Of a stretch of 64,000 nucleotides of DNA, positions 37,824-45,957 are shown in pieces. Both the position numbers and the translations under genes were made by a program. The DNA comes from Chloroflexota bacterium. GTDB taxonomy: Bacteria > Chloroflexota > Dehalococcoidia > Tepidiformales > Tepidiformaceae. The notes below the pieces were generated by a model that ran no database searches, was not told the DNA's origin, and was given only the letters and a program-made list of their open reading frames with translations. The stretch covers positions 248,001-312,000 of the forward strand of contig JACPOQ010000043.1 in assembly GCA_016191435.1 (NCBI GenBank), given 5' to 3'. How positions within the stretch are numbered: the first letter of the stretch is position 1; each line of letters begins with the position of its first letter.

Positions 37824-40265
37824 ATGCTCCTGGCCCAGATCATGATCCCGCTGGCTTCCGCCGCGGCGGTTCTGTTCGCGATCTGGCTCGCGCTCGATGT
37901 CCTGCGGAGGGACAAGGGCACAGCTACGATGCAGGAGGTCGCGGGGACGATCCTGGAAGGCGCGAACGCGTTCCTGAAACGCCAGTACCGCACCATCGGC
38001 ATCCTCGCCATCGTCACTTCGGTGATCGTCGGCGTCGTGGTGGGCACCTTCCAGAGCTCCACGGAACGCGGGGTGCTGACGTCCGTCGCATTTATCGTGG
38101 GGGCAGCGGCATCGGGGCTTTCGGGCTACATCGGGATGTCGATCGCGGTGCGCGCGAACGGGCGGACGGCCTCGGCGGCGCAGAACAGCCTTTCGGACGC
38201 GATTAATACGGCGCTGCGCGGCGGCGCGGTCTCGGGCTTCCTGGTGGTGGCGCTCAGCCTCATCGGCGTGTCGAGCATCTTCGCCATCTACAGCCGGCTG
38301 CTCGGCAACGACATCGATGAGACGCCCTTCCTGATCGTGGGTTTCGGCTTCGGCGCGAGCTTCGTGGCGCTGTTCGCCCAGCTCGGCGGCGGTATCTACA
38401 CGAAGGCCGCCGATGTGGGCGCGGACCTCGTCGGCAAGGTCGAGGCGGGCATCCCCGAGGACGACCCGCGCAACGCGGCGGTGGTCGCGGACCTCGTGGG
38501 CGACAACGTGGGCGACTGCGCTGGCCGCGGCGCCGACCTCTTCGAATCGATGAGCGCCGAGAACATCGGCGCGATGATTCTTGGCGTCGCCATCTTCACG
38601 GCGACGGGGAAGGTGGAGTGGATCCTCTTCCCGCTCGTGCTGCGATCGTTCGGCGTGTTCGCGACGATCCTCGGCATGCTGACGGTTCCGTTCTGGTCGA
38701 AGCGCATCAAGGACCCGATGGGCGCGCTCAATGGCGGGTACTGGGTAATCACGGCGCTGAGCATCGGCGGGCTGGCCATAACGACCTCGGCGATGCTTGG
38801 CGACGTCTGGTACTGGTTCTTCTTCTGCGGCCTTGTCGGCATCGCGACAGGCATCGCGTTCGTGTACATCACGCAGTACTACACGGCGGGCGCCTGGCGG
38901 CCGGTGCAGGAAATCGCGCGGGCGAGCCGCACGGGCGCCGCGACGAACATGATCATCGGCACGGCCGTCGGGTTCGAGACCACGGCCGTGACGGCGATCA
39001 CCGTCGGCGTTGCGCTCGTGCTGTCGTTCGTGCTCGGCCAGCAGGCGGACCTGACGAACGTCTCCGACATCTCGACCGGCGTCTTCGGGACGGCCGTGGC
39101 GACAATGGGCATGCTGATGTCGGCGGCGTACGTGCTCGCGATGGACACCTTCGGGCCCATCACCGACAACGCGGGCGGGATCACGGAGATGGCCGAGGGC
39201 ACGAAGCCCGAGGCGCGCGAAATCACCGACGCGCTGGACGCCGTCGGCAACACGACGAAGGCGCTTACGAAGGGCTACGCCGTGGGCTCCGCGGCGCTGG
39301 CGGCGTTCCTGCTGTTCACCGCGTACCTCGATGAGGTGCGCGTGGAGTTCGGCAAGATCGCCTACGACGACCCCGGCCGGTATGCGGAGAACGTCCAGGA
39401 TCTCGACCTGGTGCCGCAGGGTGCTGACACGAAGGCACAGGTCACGCAGCAGATCGCGGCGGCACGCGACCGCTTCAAGGCGGCGAACCTCGAGAAGCGC
39501 GACAGCCAGATCCTGCTGACGGCACCCCAGCAGGAAGCGCAGGCGTTCCTCGACAAGAAGGTCTCCGACGGCAAGATCACCGTGGACCAGGTGAACGCGA
39601 CGAAAGACCCGGGCAGCGGGAAGCTGGGAAGCCCGATCCCGTTGCCGCGCATCATGCCGATTAACCTCGGCAAGGTGGAGGTGTTCGTCGGCGCGTTCCT
39701 GGGCGTGATGCTTGCCTTCCTCTTCAGCTCGCTCTCCATCCGGGCGGTGGGCAAGGCCGCCGGCGGCATCATCGAAGAGGTCCGCCGCCAGTTCCGCGAG
39801 CACCCAGGGATCATGACATATGAGGAGCGGCCCGATTACGCGCGAGCGGTGGACATCACCACGCGGGCGGCGCTGAAGGAGATGATCGTGCCCGGCATCC
39901 TCGCGGTCGGCCTGCCGATCGCGGTGGGCGTCATCTTCCGCTACGCCTTCGGCGGCAACGGCAACGAGGGCTGGCTCTCCGTGGCCGGGCTGCTGATGGT
40001 GGGCACGATCGGCGGCGTGCTGCTCGCGACCTACCTGAACAACGCCGGTGGAGCGTGGGACAACGCGAAGAAGTTCATCGAATCGGGCGGGATGAAGGAC
40101 GACGCGGGCAACGTCATCGGCAAGGGGACAGAGACCCACGCCGCGGCCGTGGTCGGCGATACCGTGGGTGACCCGTTCAAGGACACGGCCGGGCCGGCGC
40201 TGCACGTGCTGGTGAAGTTGCTCAGCACGATCACGCTGGTGCTGGCGCCGCTTTTCATTAGTTAG
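37824..40265 (+). CDS. hppA: membrane-bound proton-translocating pyrophosphatase
   Basis: DVGADLVGKVEAGIPEDDPRNAAVVADLVGDNVGDCAGRGADLFES signature; GNTTKA; GDTVGDPFKDTAGPALHVLVKL; start at MLLAQIM behind a gggag RBS. Confidence 0.97.
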   Translation: MLLAQIMIPLASAAAVLFAIWLALDVLRRDKGTATMQEVAGTILEGANAFLKRQYRTIGILAIVTSVIVGVVVGTFQSSTERGVLTSVAFIVGAAASGLSGYIGMSIAVRANGRTASAAQNSLSDAINTALRGGAVSGFLVVALSLIGVSSIFAIYSRLLGNDIDETPFLIVGFGFGASFVALFAQLGGGIYTKAADVGADLVGKVEAGIPEDDPRNAAVVADLVGDNVGDCAGRGADLFESMSAENIGAMILGVAIFTATGKVEWILFPLVLRSFGVFATILGMLTVPFWSKRIKDPMGALNGGYWVITALSIGGLAITTSAMLGDVWYWFFFCGLVGIATGIAFVYITQYYTAGAWRPVQEIARASRTGAATNMIIGTAVGFETTAVTAITVGVALVLSFVLGQQADLTNVSDISTGVFGTAVATMGMLMSAAYVLAMDTFGPITDNAGGITEMAEGTKPEAREITDALDAVGNTTKALTKGYAVGSAALAAFLLFTAYLDEVRVEFGKIAYDDPGRYAENVQDLDLVPQGADTKAQVTQQIAAARDRFKAANLEKRDSQILLTAPQQEAQAFLDKKVSDGKITVDQVNATKDPGSGKLGSPIPLPRIMPINLGKVEVFVGAFLGVMLAFLFSSLSIRAVGKAAGGIIEEVRRQFREHPGIMTYEERPDYARAVDITTRAALKEMIVPGILAVGLPIAVGVIFRYAFGGNGNEGWLSVAGLLMVGTIGGVLLATYLNNAGGAWDNAKKFIESGGMKDDAGNVIGKGTETHAAAVVGDTVGDPFKDTAGPALHVLVKLLSTITLVLAPLFIS

Positions 40266-40434
40266 CTGTTGGCCGTTGGCCATTGGCCATTGGCGAGAAA
40301 GCCAGCTCCGGGGAGCCCCGTCGCAGGAATGCGGCGGGGCTTCTCGTTGGCCATTGGCTTTTGGCCGTTCGCTATGGGCAAGGAAGGCAGCTCGAGGAGT
40401 CCCGGTCGTAGGAATGCGGCGCGGCTTCTCGTTC
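40262..40434. repeat. two adjacent copies of a composite intergenic repeat (TTGGCCA heptamers plus ~50-bp hairpin-containing module)
   Basis: Copy 1 TTGGCCG-TTGGCCA-TTGGCCA-TTGGCGA then ...CCCCGTCGCAGGAATGCGGCGGGGCTTCTCG; copy 2 TTGGCCA-TTGGCTT-TTGGCCG-TTCGCTA then ...CCCGGTCGTAGGAATGCGGCGCGGCTTCTCG. Confidence 0.8.
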
Positions 40435-40497
40435 GTTTCCCCGCCACCAGCAGTTGGCGGCAATCGCGGCCGGGTGCGGATGAGTTATCCTTGGGCA

Positions 40498-40842
40498 ATG
40501 AAGCGAACGACGGTGGCAGAAGCGCAGAGCGAACTGCGAGCGCTCATCGCGCGGGCGCGCGCTGGCGAAGAAGTAGAAATAACGGATGGCGGCGAGCCTG
40601 TGGCGCGGCTGGTCCCGGTGGGGGCCCAGTTAGCGCTGGGCGACCGCTCGGCACCAATTCGGGTGGACGAAGGCCAACCACCGCTGAACGGCACCGATGC
40701 GGACTGGGTGGCAGTCGCACTTCGTGAAGGCGTGGTGAGCGTTGGCGGCGGTCACGTGGATCCGGCCAACCTCGCATCGGGGGGGGAACCCGTCAGTGGC
40801 CTCGTGACGGCGGTGATCGACGAGCGGCGCGAAGGCTGGTGA
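40498..40842 (+). CDS. Phd/YefM-type antitoxin
   Basis: MKRTTVAEAQSELRALIARARAGEEVEITDGGEPVARLVPV; GTGA overlap with the following PIN gene. Confidence 0.82.
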   Translation: MKRTTVAEAQSELRALIARARAGEEVEITDGGEPVARLVPVGAQLALGDRSAPIRVDEGQPPLNGTDADWVAVALREGVVSVGGGHVDPANLASGGEPVSGLVTAVIDERREGW

Positions 40843-41274
40843 GATTCTGGGATACTTCGGCAGTGGTTCCACTGTTGTTGGACGAGCCAGCGACCGGGGC
40901 CCTCAGGGGGCTGCTGGCGAATGACCCAGCGATGGTGGTGTGGTGGACCACGGAAGTGGAATGCACGTCCGCTGTCGCCCGACGAAGACGTGAACTCGGC
41001 ATCAACGCCCATGCGACCGACCTCGCCATGACACGGCTCAGATTCCTTTAAGGAAGGGTGGATCGAAATGCTGCCGCAGCGGGCGATTCGAACGCTCGCG
41101 ACGGAACTGCTCCAACGCCACCCGCTCCGCGCGGCCGACGCGTTGCAGCTTGCCGCTGCCCTCGCGGCGCGCGCCAATGGCGCTCCTCTGTCCAATTTTT
41201 TAGCACTCGACCGTCGCCTCGCGGAGGCGGCGAAGGCTGAGGGGTTCGCCCTTTCACCGGAGCTGAATCAGTAG
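40839..41274 (+). pseudogene. VapC-type PIN domain toxin, frameshifted
   Basis: MRFWDTSAVVPLLLDEPATGALR...RLRFL* continues in another frame as FKEGWIEMLPQRAIRTLATELLQRHPLRAADALQLAAAL. Confidence 0.82.
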
Positions 41275-41326
41275 TTTCAAGCATTCCAATAGCCCGTGAG
41301 TCCGCTACGAAAACGACGCCCAGCTG

Positions 41327-41797
41327 TCAGGCGATGGCGCCGCGCTTGCGGAGGATGCCGCGAGCCTGTTCGGTGTGGTTCGCGAGATGGGCGATGACGC
41401 CGGGGCCTAGCGCTGTCATTGAGAGCTCGCCGAAGGGCGGGACCTCCACAGTCCTTTCGAGGAGGGCCGGCGGCAGGCCGGGAAGGCAATCGGTGAGTGC
41501 CAGGCGCAGGCTGGCTATGCGGTTCGCGGCTTCTTCGGCGGAATGGGGCGTGGCGCCGATGACATCGTGGCCGAGCTCTTCGCGAAAGATGAACAGGTGA
41601 TCGTGGTGGCTGAGACGTTCGAATGCGGCGATGACGAGCAGGCCGCTGAGATGGATGTGCGATGCGACCTCTGCGACGGTCCAGCCGCCATCCGGGTCGG
41701 CGCGGTGAACGTCGGCATCGGTGATGGAGCGCAGGGTGGCCTCAAAATCGCTGAGGGTAGCGGCGGCGGTGGCGGCGAGAGTGGGGAAGTCTGTCAT
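41327..41797 (-). CDS. DinB-like family protein
   Basis: DGGWTVAEVASHIHLSGLLVIAAFERL, with a His-containing C-terminus GVIAHLANHTEQARGIL. Confidence 0.7.
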   Translation of the reverse strand: MTDFPTLAATAAATLSDFEATLRSITDADVHRADPDGGWTVAEVASHIHLSGLLVIAAFERLSHHDHLFIFREELGHDVIGATPHSAEEAANRIASLRLALTDCLPGLPPALLERTVEVPPFGELSMTALGPGVIAHLANHTEQARGILRKRGAIA

Positions 41798-41882
41798 GGC
41801 GCGAATACTACCGGGCCGCGGCCGGGTACGATGTGGCGGTGACAGGCGACATGCTGATGGGGCTGCTCGAGGGGGAGCTGAA

Positions 41883-42425
41883 ATGGGAATGAGCCAATCG
41901 CCGTTCGAGGGCGAACTTATCCGGCTGCGGGCGCGGGAGCCGGAAGACGAGCCGCTGCTGCATCAATGGGTGAACGACGCGGAAGTAACGGAGTTTCTGA
42001 GCGTACGGTATCCGCTGTCACACGGGCAGGAGAAGGCGTTCATCGAGCGCACGAGCGAAATTGGCTACGGCTACGCCAGCTTCGGGGTCGAGACCATCGC
42101 GGACAAGAAGCTCATCGGGGGCACGAGCCTCGAGCGGATGAGCGCAGAGAACCGCACGGCGGTGCTCGGCATCATGATCGGGGAGAAGGCCTACTGGGAC
42201 GGCGGCTATGGCACGGACACGATGCGCACGGTCTGCCGCTTCGGCTTCGAGACCATGAACCTCCACCGCATAGAACTCGACGTGTTCGCGATGAACGAGC
42301 GGGCGCGGCACGTGTACGAGAAGATCGGGTTCGTGGTCGAGGGCGTGCGGCGGGACGCGCAGTACCGGCGGGGGAAGTATGAGGACGTGGTGGTGATGGG
42401 GCTGCTGGAGGGAGAGATGAGGTAA
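41883..42425 (+). CDS. GNAT family N-acetyltransferase
   Basis: IRLRAREPEDEPLLHQWVNDAEVTEFLS...IMIGEKAYWDGGYGTDTMRTVCRFGFETMNLHRIELDVFAMNERARHVYEKIGFVVEG. Confidence 0.93.
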   Translation: MGMSQSPFEGELIRLRAREPEDEPLLHQWVNDAEVTEFLSVRYPLSHGQEKAFIERTSEIGYGYASFGVETIADKKLIGGTSLERMSAENRTAVLGIMIGEKAYWDGGYGTDTMRTVCRFGFETMNLHRIELDVFAMNERARHVYEKIGFVVEGVRRDAQYRRGKYEDVVVMGLLEGEMR

Positions 42426-42459
42426 CGGCCATTGGCTATTGGCCGTTGGCCATTGGCAG
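42425..42459. repeat. TTGGCCA heptamer array
   Basis: ACGGCCA TTGGCTA TTGGCCG TTGGCCA TTGGCAG read directly. Confidence 0.85.
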
Positions 42460-42495
42460 GAAACCCAGCGCTTCGGGCGGTTTGGTAGGACCGCG

Positions 42496-42900
42496 ATGGA
42501 GCGTGGGCGGCTTGTTAATCGCGGTGCTGGTACCGTTTTGGTCAGTTCGAGTAGGAGCGCGGCACTGGTTACTGTCGTTGGCTGGGTGGCGGTGGTCCTG
42601 ACGCAGGTGTTCTGGATCCCGAACATCGCGCGGATCTTGCGCACCCGCGATGTCGACGGGTATTCGTTGCTCGCGTGGGTGGTGATGACGGCGGGGCTGA
42701 GCTCCTGGCTGGTGTACTTCATCGCCCGCGGGGACGTGGTTGGCACCGTTGCGAACGTCTCGGGGGTGAGCGGAGCGGCTCTGACGACGGGGCTCGTGTG
42801 GCGCTGGCGCAAGCCGAAGGCGGTGGTCGCCACTGTGCACTCGATAGCCGTCTCGAAAGAAACGGCGGGCGAGATGGAGCAGGCCGGGGAAGTGGCTTAG
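42496..42900 (+). CDS. SemiSWEET/PQ-loop-like small membrane protein
   Basis: VTVVGWVAVVLTQVFWIPNIARILRTRDVDGYSLLAWVVMTAGLSSWLVYFIARGD; start uncertain. Confidence 0.7.
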   Translation: MERGRLVNRGAGTVLVSSSRSAALVTVVGWVAVVLTQVFWIPNIARILRTRDVDGYSLLAWVVMTAGLSSWLVYFIARGDVVGTVANVSGVSGAALTTGLVWRWRKPKAVVATVHSIAVSKETAGEMEQAGEVA

Positions 42901-43331
42901 CCGCCGGCCGCGCTGGCCGCGACGGGTTCGGATTCGCGCATGCGCTGGACGATGTGCTGGATGATGCGGCCGGTGCGGTCCATGCCGGCGCTGCAGTGGA
43001 CGAGCACCGGCTTGGGCAAGTTCTGGAACGCCTCCCACGCCTGCTCGTACTGCTCGTTCGTGAACGGATGCGTCTGACCGTCGAACGTGGGCAGGTGGTG
43101 GACCGAAAAGCCGGAAGCCTGGTAGTGCGCAATCAGGCCGGAGGGCAAGGCCTTGCGGTAGAGCGGCAGCTGGTCATCGGAGAGCAGGCAGATGATGGAG
43201 GCGATGCCGAAATCCTGCGTGCTGCGCGTCCAGTGCTCGACTTCGTCCGGATGCACGAGCAGTTCCGGGCCGGGGCGATAGCCGGGACGCTGGCTCGCGG
43301 CGAGCTGACCTTCGACAACCCAATGAGGCAT
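42897..43331 (-). CDS. dual-specificity/tyrosine phosphatase-like protein
   Basis: VLVHCSAGMDRTGRIIQ (HCxxGxxR). Confidence 0.85.
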   Translation of the reverse strand: MPHWVVEGQLAASQRPGYRPGPELLVHPDEVEHWTRSTQDFGIASIICLLSDDQLPLYRKALPSGLIAHYQASGFSVHHLPTFDGQTHPFTNEQYEQAWEAFQNLPKPVLVHCSAGMDRTGRIIQHIVQRMRESEPVAASAAGG

Positions 43332-43389
43332 GGATAAAGGTTAGCCCAATGCGAACGAAAGCGCACCCGCCCCGCGAACACGGCCGATG

Positions 43390-43422
43390 AACTTTGAGAT
43401 CACAGATTGTGATCTCAAAGTT
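43390..43422. repeat. 14-bp perfect inverted repeat
   Basis: AACTTTGAGATCAC-AGATT-GTGATCTCAAAGTT. Confidence 0.95.
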
Positions 43423-43427
43423 GGGCG

Positions 43428-44450
43428 TTATTCGAACAGCGCGAGTGCTGCGGCGATGTGACCGGCGGCGGCGCGCTCGTGGGCGGCGGCTCTGCGCATG
43501 GCCATGGCGGCGCCGCGGCGGAGGCCGGCATTCGAGACGTTGCCATGGCCGCCCGAGGGGAACGGGAAGAGCGTTAGGAGTGGAGCGAGCGCCTGCGATT
43601 CGTCGCGGATGGCGCGTTCGGCGAGACGCAGGGGTCCCGCGAGCTCGGAGAGGCTTTCGGCGAGGTCGGCGAGGAAGGCGGCGCCGTCGAGGCGCGCGGT
43701 CTGGAGGACGGCGAGCAGGTAGGCGTTGCCGGCGCGGTCGATCTCGGTCTCGGCGTCGAACGCCTCCGCCCAGGCTTCGAGTCCGGCGGTGCCTCGCGGC
43801 TGGCCGTCGGCCGGGCCATCGCCGCCCGCGAAACAGAGGAGCGCCGTCTGGAGGGATGCGGCGACCGCCTCGATGGGATCCGTTTCGACCGCGGCGATGG
43901 GCACTAGCAATTCGATCCCACCGAGCGCGGACGGCCAATCGGCGAGCGCGACGAAGGGGCCTGCCTGGCCCGTCAGCAGGTCATCGACGAGGAAGCCATC
44001 GCGTTCGCGGTCGTAGCCGTGGACGACGGCGTGCTCGTGGAGGTGGAAGTCCCAGCCGATGAGGGGGCGGCCGGCTTCGAGGTGGGGGATGGCCCAGGCA
44101 GCGGCGGCGGCGCGCATCTCGGCCCAATCGCCGTCCTCCGGGAGCTGCCCGCCGAAGCGCTCCCAGGTGAACCCGGTGCGCCCGTATCGGCCGGCCATCG
44201 CCTCCCAATCGAGGTCCGCGACGCCGGAAGGGAGCGCGACCACGCCGCCATGGGCCCCGAGGCAGAAGTGCCAGGCGTGACCGGTGAGTCCCATGATCGC
44301 GTGGCGGGGCAGCGGCTGGCCGAGGAAGGCGAGGACGCCTTCAAGGGCGCCGGCGGCGCTAGTCCAGTTCGGGGCGATGCGGGCGGCGAGCGGCGGCATG
44401 AAGTCAGTGTAAGTGGTGAGTGCTGAATCCTGACTGCTGAGGCCGGCCAT
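43428..44450 (-). CDS. BtrH-N-domain-like protein
   Basis: MGLTGHAWHFCLGAHGGVVALPSG and DFHLHEHAVVHGYDRERDGFLVDDLLTG; start could be internal MPPLAAR. Confidence 0.6.
   Translation of the reverse strand: MAGLSSQDSALTTYTDFMPPLAARIAPNWTSAAGALEGVLAFLGQPLPRHAIMGLTGHAWHFCLGAHGGVVALPSGVADLDWEAMAGRYGRTGFTWERFGGQLPEDGDWAEMRAAAAAWAIPHLEAGRPLIGWDFHLHEHAVVHGYDRERDGFLVDDLLTGQAGPFVALADWPSALGGIELLVPIAAVETDPIEAVAASLQTALLCFAGGDGPADGQPRGTAGLEAWAEAFDAETEIDRAGNAYLLAVLQTARLDGAAFLADLAESLSELAGPLRLAERAIRDESQALAPLLTLFPFPSGGHGNVSNAGLRRGAAMAMRRAAAHERAAAGHIAAALALFE
44420..44440. repeat. degenerate GTGCTGA heptamers (3 copies)
   Basis: GTGCTGA ATCCTGA CTGCTGA. Confidence 0.6.
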
Positions 44451-44490
44451 CCCTCAGAAAAGGAAGCCGTCCGGCGAAGGTTCGAATTGC

Positions 44491-45846
44491 GTGCGGATTG
44501 TAAGGCTGCTGGACTTTCGGGAAGCGGCGGGCTGGTTAGAATACGGCCTCAATGAGAGGGAGGGGCACACCCTTTTGGCCGTAACCTGGGAACAAACCAC
44601 TTTACCAAACGGTCTGCGGATTGTGACGACGCCGATGCCGGCGACGCAGGCGGTTTCGATCAACCTGTTCGTGGGCGTGGGCTCGCGGTCGGAGCCGCAG
44701 CGGCTCAACGGGATCACGCACTTCCTCGAGCACATGGTGTTCAAGGGCACCGAGCGGCGCCCGGACGCCGTGATGATCGCCGAGGAGATCGAGGGCGCGG
44801 GCGGGACGCTGAACGCCTACACGAACAAAGAGTTCACCTGCTATTGGAACATCGTGCCGTTCGACCGGCTCGACACGGCGATCGACGTTACGGCGGACAT
44901 GCTGCTGCACTCGAAGCTGGAGCAGGAAGAGATCGACCGCGAGCGCACGGTCGTGCAGCAAGAGCTGAAGCGAAACCACGACAACCCCGGCGCCTGGGCG
45001 GGGCGGCTCATCGGCACGGCGGTGTATGGCGCGCAGCCGCCGGGTTGGGATGTCGGGGGCTCTGTGGAGCTGGTCCAAGAGATGCAGCGGGCGGACTTTG
45101 TCTCACATATCGGCGACTGGTACCACCCATCGAACATCGTGCTTTCAGTGGCCGGAAATACGAACCACAAGCGCGTTGTGGAGCTGGCGGAGCCGCTGTT
45201 CAAGGACGTGCCGCGGGGCACGATCCCCGGCGTCACCTCGTATGACCCGGCGACGACCGGCCCGAAGGTCGTCACCGAATCGCGGGACGTCGACCAGTGC
45301 AGCATGTTCATCGGCCTGCCGATTTTCGGGCGCGACGACCCGGACCGGTTCGCGTTGCGGCTGATGAACGACGTGCTCGGCGCGGGCATGTCGTCGCGGC
45401 TGTTCCGGGAGGTGCGCGAGCGGCGCGGGCTGGCGTACTCCGTCGGGTCCGGGTACGGGTACCTGGCCGATGCGGGTGTATTCACGATCTCGGCGGGCGT
45501 CAACCGCGAGCACCTGGCCGAGGCAGTGCAATGCTGCCTCGAAGAGGCGTGGAAGCTCGCCGATACGCGAGTGCCGGAAGAGGAGTTGCGGAAGGCGAAG
45601 GACCACAACATCGGGCGGTTCCGGCTCTCCCTGGAGACGGCGCATTCGCTGGGCCAGCGCCACGGCGAGCTGCTCATCACGAAGGACGCGATCGAAAGCA
45701 TCGACGACGTCGTGACACAGATCGAGGCGATCACCGCGGAGGAAGTGCAGGCGGTGGCAAAGCGCCTGCTGCGGCGGGAGGACCTGCATTGCTCGGTGGT
45801 CGGGCCGAAGCTGAACGAGGACGAGATCGCGAACGCGATGGCGTAG
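44491..45846 (+). CDS. M16 family zinc peptidase
   Basis: HFLEHMVFKGT (HxxEH), NAYTNKEFTCYW; the true start may be nearer 44576. Confidence 0.93.
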   Translation: MRIVRLLDFREAAGWLEYGLNEREGHTLLAVTWEQTTLPNGLRIVTTPMPATQAVSINLFVGVGSRSEPQRLNGITHFLEHMVFKGTERRPDAVMIAEEIEGAGGTLNAYTNKEFTCYWNIVPFDRLDTAIDVTADMLLHSKLEQEEIDRERTVVQQELKRNHDNPGAWAGRLIGTAVYGAQPPGWDVGGSVELVQEMQRADFVSHIGDWYHPSNIVLSVAGNTNHKRVVELAEPLFKDVPRGTIPGVTSYDPATTGPKVVTESRDVDQCSMFIGLPIFGRDDPDRFALRLMNDVLGAGMSSRLFREVRERRGLAYSVGSGYGYLADAGVFTISAGVNREHLAEAVQCCLEEAWKLADTRVPEEELRKAKDHNIGRFRLSLETAHSLGQRHGELLITKDAIESIDDVVTQIEAITAEEVQAVAKRLLRREDLHCSVVGPKLNEDEIANAMA

Positions 45847-45848
45847 GC

Positions 45849-45957
45849 GGCGTGTGGGCGTGTCGGCGTGTCGCGCTAAATCGCCCTCGCACCGACTGTA
45901 AGCGGGGGTACGCCCCCACGCCGTTACGCCACCACGCCGTTACGCCCCTACGCGCCT
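45849..45957. repeat. two opposing octamer arrays between convergent genes
   Basis: GGCGTGTG GGCGTGTC GGCGTGTC (45849..45872) facing ACGCCCCC ACGCCGTT ACGCCACC ACGCCGTT ACGCCCCT ACGCGCCT (45910..45957). Confidence 0.8.

Noticed and set aside
37734-40463. 909-aa minus-strand ORF opposite hppA
   Set aside because: Exact antisense of a strongly conserved membrane pyrophosphatase; His/Arg/Asp-rich composition is typical of antisense reading in high-GC DNA.
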